NCBI GenBank assembly: GCA_910890315.1
Contig: CAJVGD010000002.1
Location: forward strand, 992,001 to 1,056,000
Length of the DNA stretch: 64,000 nucleotides
Direction: 5' to 3'
Source of the DNA: Serendipita indica DSM 11827
Lineage: Eukaryota; Basidiomycota; Agaricomycetes; Sebacinales; Serendipitaceae
In this document: positions 55,403 through 64,000 of the stretch, one piece after another
Layout: every line of letters begins with the position of its first letter
Numbering within the stretch: the stretch's first letter is position 1
The notes under the pieces: model-generated
Seen by the model: the letters and a program-made list of their open reading frames with translations, nothing else
The model's database searches: none
Told to the model about the DNA's origin: nothing
Position numbers and translations under genes: made by a program

Positions 55403-58400
55403 CTAGTCGTCGTCCCCGAACATTATACGTAGGTTCTCTATGCCTTCGGAGGTCGAACTGTCGGTTTTACCGAGGGCAAAGGATACTATGGCTGTTTTCC
55501 TCTTCTGTATCTGCAGTATCCGATTCTCGACGCTGTGTGCAATGATATAGTGTTTGACGAACACTTCTTTCTCCTGACCAAGGCGGTGAACGCGATCGAT
55601 GGCTTGCCTGTCAACGCTCAATAGTCAGTCACAGATGGTGCATGCACCTACTGTTCTATAGCGGAATTCCACCAACAGTCTATCTAGTAAATTTAGCTGG
55701 AGTCACTTTGAGATGTTTCACGCACCATGAAGACGTGATTTGCAGAAGTCAGATTGAGGCCTTCACATTCCATGAGAATGAAAAACGAAAAGTCCATAAC
55801 TAGCGTGCTCACCAACACCGCCTGCTCTGAGAGATATGATAAAGACCTTGGGCTTGTCGCTGGGTTCACTGAATTGCTTAAGAGCCTTGACTCTTGCCTT
55901 GGGGTCCATGGAGCCGTCTAATCTGTACCATGGGAATCTGTCTCTCTCCAACGCAATCTCAATAAGGTCCAGGAATCCTGTAAACTGGGAGAAAACAATG
56001 GCACGGAACGTCGAGTCCTGTTCCCGTAGTCGTCCTAGCAAATCAATAAGAAGGGGTTCGATTCCAGCAAATGACCAACTTACGAAGATCTCGCAATAAA
56101 GCGTCAAGCTTTGTCGACGACTGAAAGTTGTTCTTTCGGAAAATGACCTCGACCGACGTTTCTCGCATGGGCTCATCTGGATCACCATCTGACTCGATCA
56201 TTTCCTGCTCTAACATGGTCGCGTCCTCGTCTGTATGGGAGGGAGACCGACGGCGCGTAACCTCGGGTTCAGGAGAGGAGTCGGAGGCCGCTGAGCCCTT
56301 TGCCTTTTTCGTCCTGAGTACCTCCACAAGGTCTTGAACCTGTAGATCCTGTGAGTATTTACCACTACAGATCAGTAACTCACATGTAGAGGACCCTTGC
56401 GGCAAATGGGACACGAGCCCTCTTCTTTCTTGGCCAGACACTTCGAGAGATGATCCGTAATGCAGCCCATACACATTGAGTGCATGCAGAGAGGCGAGAG
56501 GACTGGTGGATCACAGATTTCCATGCAAATAGGGCATTCTTGCTCCGTCTCTTTTTGAAGTGCCACTGACAGTTGGGCATATGAAGTTGTGCCATCGCTG
56601 CCATTTGCACGACTACCGTTCATATACTCTGCGATCAGATCGTTGACATCCACTTCACCGTCTCTGTCGGCATCCAGGTCAATGCCACTATTCCCGGCAG
56701 CAATCAGAGAAGGGTGCAAGACAGCACGTCTTAGCCTAAATGAAAGTGTCATACAATCTATTCGATCATTATGTGTCCCGTACCGCATCAGAAGAGCAAA
56801 GAGCGAGTGCCAATTCTTTCCAACAACGCCCCTTTCGTCCAAAGAGGTGAACGTCGATTTAACCCTGTGATAGATTTGGTCGTAAATTTTCCTTTCGAGA
56901 GGAGAGAATTCCAAAGTCTCTACAGTTACCTGTTGGCGTCAGACACCAGCAGCGGACCTTGGGAACGATATACCGTCTTTGCAGGTAGAGATACGATGGG
57001 GTTGCCTTCCTTATCTTTCATACTCTTCTCACGTCGCAGTAAGATGCTTTCCAAGATCACTTGAACAATGTCGAGCGCTTTAGAGTCTCGCGAAAGAAAC
57101 GGTATGGCTTTGGCCGCATTAAGAAGAATCTTTTACGATGCCAAGACTCACTGATAAATCTAAATCTTGTTAGTTTACATAAAACGGACTCTATTTGAAG
57201 ACTTACGATCGGAAAAAGGGATATTCGGACCAGGGCTTGAATTGCAGGAAATGAAGCAAACTTTGAAGGTCTTCTAGACGGTTCACAATCGGTGTTCCTA
57301 GAAGTGAGGTGAGCCGCCAAAGGTCTTTCAGCAAATAGTTATCAACCAGTTAGCACCCAGCGCCGTTGTCCATCCAAAGCATATGCTGCCTTTGCTGTTT
57401 TGCTGATACGGGACTTGATATGGTGAGCCTCATCGAGTACTGATGCTATTCTCAGGTGTGGGACATTCGAGGGAAACCAAGGACAAACCTATACGGAACC
57501 ATCGAGCTAAAGAACTAAGTATATAGGGAGCGCGGTCAACTCGAGACACTCACTCTCAAAAAGAGACGAGGTGACGCTCTTTTGTTGCTTCGCATGCTCT
57601 GATGCAAGAACTCCATAAGATGTGATGACCACATCGACATCCTGGAGGTCGCTTGATAGTGGTGCTCTATTCGATCCGTGCCAAATTAGAGTAGAAAGCG
57701 TGTGCCGCTTGCTTGCGCGTTGAAGCTCGCCAGCCCACTGTGATAGTAGAGATGTAGGTACGATGACCAGAGTAGCACGACTCTGAGTATTGCTCTGTCT
57801 CGAGACAACTTTTGCTCTGAATGCACGATCGATGGATAGTTGCTTGATTTGTGGTTTGCTAGACTCGGTCGAGGCCTTCTCACCTCGCCTTGCAAGGTCT
57901 TGAGCACTGGCCTTGACAGTGTGAATCAATGCAGCTATCTGTATCGTCTTTCCTAATCCCACTTCCTAACAGTCAGAGTATGTCTACATGTATAAACGGG
58001 CTTACTCTCTGCAAGAAATTGACGTGCCATGATCTTTGAGCGACGGGTCCGCAGCCTACGACGACTCACCATCACTAAAGATATGAGCTTTCCGCGGTCA
58101 CACACAGATTATACTCACGCTAAAATACCACCCTTACTGTGTGTAGTCGATTTAGGAAACTCCAAAGACAGTTCTCCAGAATACGGATTAAAGTAGAATG
58201 GTCGCTCATCTCCAGAGAGATCAATTACGCCGTCATCAGAAGGCTCGAATGGAAACGCATATCTGTGGCTTGATGAGTTCACGGCCATGCTAGCATGACA
58301 CACGCACTCTTGCCACAATGGATGCATAGATCTAGAGCTTCGAGCTTCATAAAGACCTTCCTCCATTGATTTCATCCATCTGCAACTTATGAGACAAGTA

Positions 58401-59709
58401 GGCACCGGTGTGCTATATTCCGCACGTACTGGAGTGCCTGTAGAGATTGATGTGGTTGAATGGATGCGCCCCATGCACAGCTTGAGAAGCATAAGGATAC
58501 AGGGACGTACCTGTTTCTGATATGGTCGCAAAGTCATACGAAAACTATCCACAGGTTCCATCTCTGGTAGATTGAGGTCGTTCTTCTGTGCTCTAAGCTG
58601 ATGAGCAACTGAACACCGGAAAATAATACTCACCTCTTGTAAATCAAGTCCAAGTCGTTCTCATCTAGAGTTTCTTCATCATCTTCGTCTATCTCAACCT
58701 CTTCCATGTCTTCTCCCTCTCCTATTATTTCAATTCTCTTCTTTTGGTTCGCTCTAGGTGCAGAACGAGGCTTCACTTTCTCCAAGGAGCGTTCTGATTT
58801 CAATTGGGACGTCGAACGGGGCCGAAGGCCAACCATATCCATCAACTTGACAAGTGATTCCTTTCTTTCCCGCAACATCTTCTCTGTCGCCGTTTCTGTT
58901 CCTTCATTGAAGATCTTGTCCGACTCGTTGTCATGAAGTTCTGATGGCTTTTGAAACGCAGAGGGGGAGAAATAAGCCTTGACGGAGAGTATGATTGAGT
59001 CTCCTATCCTGATCTTCTCTGGCGCATCGACGATGACCCCAGAAAAGACGGAGAGCTTGAGGTCCAAGCAGATACCAATGAATTCTGCTACCGAAACGGG
59101 AAGCCGACCTAGCTGACTTCCGTGCTCCGATATGAAACGAACGATGTTGTCGGGCTTCTTCGAGACTCGGGACTCTTTGGACGACTTTGCCACAAACCCT
59201 GTGAGGGTCGTTTGTTTCCCTTTGGCCTTTGTATCACCCTTCTTGATAGTAGTATTGCTCTTGGATGTCTCCAGCGAAGGGCTACGTGAAATGAATACGC
59301 GTTGGCCAGCTGACATAACTTTATGACCAGAAGTCAGACTGTAGGCGTCAACGATGAATTCTCCTATATATATCCCTTCTTCCAAAGATAATTCTTCATC
59401 TGACTTCTTCGACTTGAATGGTGGCTTCGCTACTGCCGGTGGAGACACTCGTCGTTTTTTGGTCGGTGGTTCTAGGTCGGGAGATCGAGATGGACGTTTC
59501 ATTGGCGTGTTATCCTGCTTCTTTGACGTCGTAGGTTGCATTATCTCGACAATTTCCTGCTCCTCGTCTGACTCTGCGAGGAACAACGGTGGCTCAGATG
59601 GTGGCGAAGAAGTTGCAGGTTCGCTTGCCACGAAACCAGACTCGATTCCGACGAGTTCATCCTCGTTTAATGGCTCGTCGACGCGTGTGGTGTCGTCCAG
59701 AAAGTCCAT
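55403..59709 (-). CDS. RAD5: RAD5-type SNF2 helicase/RING ubiquitin ligase
   Basis: The order of domains is that of Rad5/HLTF: a HIRAN-like domain ([20 protein letters not shown]), SNF2 helicase motifs [12 protein letters not shown] (Walker A) and [12 protein letters not shown] (DEAH box), an inserted C3HC4 RING ([23 protein letters not shown]), and the C-terminal helicase half ([40 protein letters not shown]). Rad5 adds K63-linked ubiquitin to PCNA and reverses stalled forks in error-free damage tolerance. The N-terminus from 59709 is acidic and Lys-rich. Introns of about 50 bp fall through the helicase part. The 3' end is 36 bp from that of the WHIM gene. Divergent from SWI5. Confidence 0.9.
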
Positions 59710-59816
59710 CGCAGAGTCGCTGGGACCAAGCCGCACGCGTTGTTTGGCCACGACACAAACGACGACGCACTCGCACCGGCGATTGAGTAATCCTTCTGAA
59801 CCCGAATCAGTATACA
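59710..59816. promoter_or_regulatory. 107 bp shared divergent promoter of RAD5 and SWI5
   Basis: Only 107 bp separate the RAD5 and SWI5 start codons. The region is GC-mixed with no TATA box. Any element for DNA-damage or cell-cycle control of both genes should lie here. Confidence 0.5.
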
Positions 59817-60137
59817 ATGTCTGTTCAAATGTCCAAAGAAGCCATGTTGGCAGAGATTCATACACTCGAACAAGCATTGCAGTGAGTGGCCGCAGTCCAA
59901 ACACAGCAGACTAACGCGATATCAGGGGGGAAGACCCTTCAGTAATCGTTTCCCGCCATATAAAGCTCCTCCATGACTACAACGAGTCCAAAGATGCTGC
60001 ACAGGTGCGCTCATAATACCAGGGTTTTGTAGCGACCTCTTAGCTGCTTAAAGGCGTTGATGGGAAAGCTAGCCATTGCTAAAGGAACAACTGTGACGCG
60101 GCTTCACGAGAAATACCAACTGAGTTTACGTGATTAA
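59817..60137 (+). CDS. SWI5: Recombination mediator SWI5 homolog, 75 residues
   Basis: Three short exons: 59817-59881, 59926-60004 and 60054-60137, total 228 bases (75 residues). Sequence blocks: MLAEIHTLEQALQGEDPS, then RHIKLLHDYNESKDAAQALM, GKLAIAKGTTVTRLHEKY, ending SLRD. The HIKLLHDYNE-x-KD-x-x-Q-x-L-x-G pattern is the signature of Swi5/Sae3, the small partner of Sfr1/Mei5 that loads and stabilises Rad51 or Dmc1 filaments. The fission yeast protein is 85 residues, so the size fits. The exons are too short to show as open frames and the gene is easily missed. Confidence 0.85.
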
Positions 60138-60195
60138 CCCAGCCTCGACGGTATACAGTACGCGAGTCTACATGATAATAGTATATAAAAGGTAT

Positions 60196-63100
60196 TCAAC
60201 GCACTAGAGGCTTTCCTGTGCTCCCAATAAGAAGTAAACCAAACCGAGGGCATGGCTTTGCGACTTCAATTGGCGACGTAGTGGCGACTTCTGCCACTGG
60301 AACCCCTCTGATCAGGAGAGATGAAGTATTGGCACCATCCGAGACATCTCCTGATAATAAAAGAGGTAAGAGAACCTGGAGACGCGGAATACTTTGCGAT
60401 ACGGCGGTTTGAGTGCCTGTAAGAAACGTCTGCGCGTGCTTCGCAGTGGAAAGCTCATTTAGCTATGAAGAGTAAGCAATACATTTGTATATATTATGAC
60501 ATGCTTACCCGTTTCGTGACTTGGTCTAGAGCAGTGGTGATACCGCTCTGTATTCGAAGATGATTGCAGAGATGCTGGAGGAAATGTAGATCCCAAATCA
60601 ATCGGGAAAATGCTGTGTCCAATGTCAAACTTTCTGGTTCTACTTTTGGCAAACCGACTGCGAGCCAGGATTCTAGGATTGGGTTCAAAATCGCCATATC
60701 TCTTATCCGATTGTGGTCAAGCCCAAGTAATTGAGATGCGGACTGAAGCATGTATAGCGAGTCAAGTAGTGCGCCGGACGGTCTCGTATAGACAGGTAAT
60801 TGATCAGGTTCGACACTTTGGACAGGTCGAGCCTGGAAAATTGAACCCGTTTGTGCCGTTATTTGGCTTATTAGATGACCCTGCCATGCTGATAGACTCT
60901 TTTCATGAACAGTAGAAAGAAGAGTTTTGAGATCTGCCAAGCTCGTCAGATCATGTGGCGCTCATAAGGATGAGGTGCGGACCAGTGATGGTTGCATCCG
61001 ATGATGTTTCCATCTTGAATATGCTCGAGTGCCGCAAGGAGTCTGCTATTCGTCCAATGAGTACCGAACAGTCCACTTCTGATTTTCCAGAGGATTCGAG
61101 CCCCTTTTGCAGCAGGGTTGCGATATCTTTGTAAAGTTGATCCTCAAGCTCGCGAAATTGCGAACCCAGAGAGCCAACCGGAAGGTTATCCGAGGTAGAC
61201 ATCTTCGCAAGCTCATTCTCTAGAGCCGAAATGCCGTTCTCCATGACAGAAACTACCGACTGGAGTAATGGAGTACGACCGTTTTTGCGCTGTTCAACAG
61301 CGGTCTCGAATCTTGAGAAAGCATTTTCAATATAGCTTTGGGACTGTGTACCTCTTGCGAAGGGGGGAAAAGGTAAAGATGACGAGAAGAGTGCCGAGGC
61401 CGGGTTCAGATCTAGACACAGATTAGATTGGTGCGTCATACAAGGGATTACTCGCCATTCTTTGCCGATGGATCACTGGCACGCACAAGTTTGGATGCGT
61501 TTAACAGGCCGGACTCGAAATCATCTCTGAGCGATGTGAAGGCCTCCTTCCATATGCTGATCATGCGCCCCTCACATACTTCTCCGACATGCCGTGCGAG
61601 AGAGTTCCGTTCTGTTTCTGTCAGGTGCTGGACAATCGCAGAAGAGATAACGACTCTCCGCACTTCCGCAACATCTGCGACATGATGCAGTAGCCCGACC
61701 CATTCGTGCAATTTCCCCACGAGTAGATCCAATGCCTTATTGAACCATTGATCCAGCTTCAAATTCAAACTTGCGTCTGATAATTTGAAGGACGGTCCAC
61801 TGGCGTCAATGGAAGGGGTATATGATTTGATGAATGTCGGCAGATAGAGATCCAATAAGGAGGCGGATGGGAGAGCTCCGAGGATTTTTGAGGTTGAGAA
61901 GGGTGAGAGGCCTGCCTCGGCGTGCATATCGTTCAAGAAGGCCTCTATAGACGAAGCGGCCCCAGAATTACCATGGGAGTAGATATATCGAGCCTTGTGC
62001 ACTGTCTCTGAGACGATATTGACGGCTCGACTGAGCATAGCTCGCACTTCGCGCACTTTTCGTCGCCTGCCCTTTCTCGGCGGGATCTCCGTCGTGTCTT
62101 GGTCGATAATGTCTTGCTTGAACTTGTTCATCCCATTTGATAGGAATGTATTGATGGCTTTGCTTCTTTGGGAAAGCAACTCGTCCAAGGTGCTATTCAA
62201 CGATCTTGAGTCTAGTAGTACGAGGCAGAGTATCGCATCCATAGTTTCCTTGACGAGATTTAGCACGAGCTTTATGTCAAGAATTCCCACGAACCTGGTT
62301 TGTCAGGTCCTCCCTCAAAGACTGGGTCGCTTTATGGGTGATCTGAGCCTTAAAGCTGTGGATGGCATCCCATTGCCTCTGAACTAGCGGGAACTGTTCA
62401 GATACGGCAATGCCTTGAGCAGCCCAACCATCGTCCTCGTCTTCCTCGACAAGAGACTGATGCACGACACTCGCAACGAGGAATAGCCAAGCAGCGTCAA
62501 GGTACTGTCTTCGTTCGATTAGCTTCCAGAATTGCTCTGGGCAATCTAGTAGTAGCTTCATATGAGCTGCAAGCGATTGGAGAGTCTTCAATTGCGAGTC
62601 TGGTGATGTGAGTACGAACATCACAGGAACTAGCCGGTATTTACCTGAATCTGAGCTCGAGGGAGCTGCCACGCGAGTCCGATGAATGTCCTTTTCTGAA
62701 CAACTAGTTCGCATGTCGTTGATGCCATCTAGGACAGCTCGAGAAGCGGAAGCCATGTCAATGATAGAAGTCGACGCCTCTAACAAGTCACGGTATCTCT
62801 CTCTGCACTTGCATTATATTTGTAAGCCGGCTTGTAGACGCATTTACGGACGCATACGTACCCGACCATCAGCCTGAGCTCTTCTTGTTTTGCATCAGCG
62901 TCTGCGCTTTCCAACAAAGCGTCAGTATACGTCGCGAAGGGGTTTTATATACGCTACCTGAGCTTGGCAGCTAAGGATTTGACTTGCGCGACCGAGTACC
63001 GGACGAACAATTCGTCAGGATCGATATGCGCAAGGTCCTCGTCGACGCCAGCAGCGGCACTGGGGTCCATTCTCGGTATTCCAAAAAATGAAGTAGCAGC

Positions 63101-63235
63101 AGACTTGACTGGCGCGCTAGATGCTTTGGGCGAGAAGACGACTTCGGCTGCTGCACTAGTCCGCACAAACGAGCTCGTCGCAGGCGTAGTTGCAGTATTC
63201 TGGTTTATAGGAGATGTAACAAGTTTAAGATCCAT
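60196..63235 (-). CDS. COG1: Conserved oligomeric Golgi complex subunit 1
   Basis: Multi-exon homolog of COG1, a tethering-complex subunit for retrograde vesicle transport within the Golgi. I place the start at 63235 (MDLKLVTSP), although the ATG in MDPSAAAGVDEDLAHIDPDE near 63073 is an alternative. Family blocks: DELFVRYSVAQVKSLAAKLR, ERYRDLLEASTSIIDMA, VMFVLTSPDSQLKTLQSLAA, LLLDCPEQFWKLIERRQYLD, AAWLFLVASVVHQSL and REDLTNQV. The middle is helical and Leu-rich, as usual. The last exon reads LNELSTAKHAQTFLTG through VLLPLLLSGDV and ends CPRFGLLLIGSTGKPLVR at 60196. It converges on SWI5 with a 58 bp gap. Confidence 0.87.
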
Positions 63236-63316
63236 CTTTGTGCGGCCAACAGCTGTCGGCGACAATCGACTAGCGTGGTGGATGTGGTCAAAAGTAGCTT
63301 GGAGTCGGCCAACATT

Positions 63317-63837
63317 ATGTCGGACCTCCAGTACAGGCCAGGCGGCTCACTCAAGCTCAAAGGAGGAGATGATGGCGGGAAAAAGAAGAAGTATGCAAAA
63401 GAATACAGCCTCTGCGCATGGACTTATGGATAACAGGAGCAAGAAGAAGAATCCGTCCAAGCTGGCACTGACAGGAGATGAGCCGGTCAAATCCGACGCA
63501 TTGCTCAAAGCCCGTGAAAGCGATGATAAGCGTGGCTCACCGTCTGCTGGAGGGAGCGGTTCAGCCACCCCTGTAAAGACAGAAGCCGAGTTGAGATTTG
63601 AGAAGATTCAGCGAAGAAGGGTATGTATATTGGGATTGTAAGACCAAAACATTGACCGATATCGGTAGCTCTTAGACAAGGTATCCAAGATGGCTAGCAA
63701 GACTCATAAGGACCGCGTCCAGGAGTTTAACACCAAGCTCGAGCAGGCTTCTGACCATCACGACATCCCAAAGGTATGTCTCCCTCGGTGTTCAGAGTTT
63801 CTGCATGCTGATGTCTTTACAGGTCGGACCTGGATAA
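63317..63837 (+). CDS. FAM32A-like nuclear protein (DUF1754)
   Basis: Four exons: 63317-63390, 63437-63620, 63669-63773 and 63823-63837, all in phase. Blocks: MSDLQYRPGGSLKLKG, KKKNPSKLALTGDE, TEAELRFEKIQRRRLLDKV, SKMASKTHKDRVQEFNTKLE and HHDIPKVGPG at the very end. This is the FAM32A/DUF1754 pattern, with a Lys-rich N-terminus and a near-invariant C-terminus. The human protein binds the C-complex spliceosome and favours a subset of 3' splice sites. The last exon codes for only the closing residues before the stop (VGPG). Divergent from COG1. Confidence 0.88.
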
Positions 63838-64000
63838 TGCCCACTGCAATGTAATAACTCTTGATACAAATGTCAATCTTGCTTCACCAACTGAGCTCTC
63901 TGTGAATATAACACTTGTTGATATAATGACCATAAAATCTACAAAACTTTTGCTGACAGGTGGCTACGCTATCCAATGCTTCTTCGTCGCCCCTTCCGCT
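63838..64000. other. Right-edge flank
   Basis: 163 bp following the FAM32A-like stop. It is probably 3' untranslated sequence and spacer. No coding signal is visible. Confidence 0.3.

Noticed and set aside
1-64000. Transposable elements, LTRs or viral remnants
   Set aside because: No reverse transcriptase, integrase, transposase or capsid-like motif, and no long terminal repeats, were noticed in either strand. Short or very old copies could escape reading by eye.

Overview
The window is nuclear DNA of a basidiomycete fungus. Genes are dense and mostly cut by 45-60 bp introns on both strands. The content points to Agaricomycetes: a divergent pair of mating-type homeodomain genes, a WOPR (Gti1/Pac2) regulator, DUF7330 and DUF6533 family proteins, and a long-tailed glycogenin. 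A Cantharellales relative (Rhizoctonia/Ceratobasidium type) is my best guess, from overall gene style only. I saw no tRNA, rRNA, CRISPR array or intact transposable element.

Layout. 1-14.6 kb: a partial RING-finger gene, RRG7-like mitochondrial protein, GPI12, a WOPR regulator, RMD1-like protein, a small spliced gene of unknown role, RNA polymerase III subunit RPC37, and three tandem DUF7330 paralogs. 15-24.5 kb: a DUF6533 multi-pass membrane protein, an unknown protein, and a long RBR ubiquitin ligase. 25-32.5 kb: the HD mating-type locus. HD1-like and HD2 are divergently transcribed from an 86 bp gap and are followed by a TMEM115-like Golgi membrane protein. 32.6-46.1 kb: an extended SDR reductase, a secreted GH55 beta-1,3-glucanase, IPI1 (ribosome assembly) and a giant protein with three START-like domains and a membrane anchor. 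46.3-64 kb: an FAD oxidoreductase, glycogenin, a WHIM-type chromatin protein, RAD5, SWI5, COG1 and FAM32A.

How the genes relate. Most are unlinked housekeeping genes. Three groupings look meaningful: the HD pair, whose products are expected to form the heterodimer that controls sexual development; the DUF7330 tandem family; and RAD5/SWI5, two DNA-damage genes that share a 107 bp divergent promoter. Neighbouring genes are packed tightly. Several 3' ends face each other across only 36-58 bp, and several divergent promoters are around 100 bp.

Gene models were assembled by eye from reading frames, GT/GC-AG splice sites and family knowledge. Where a model fits exactly (WOPR, RPC37, SWI5, FAM32A, HD1, HD2, two of the three DUF7330 genes) I give exon limits. 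Elsewhere only the gene span is reliable. Several genes show single-base frame slips, which may be real lesions or consensus errors in the assembly.
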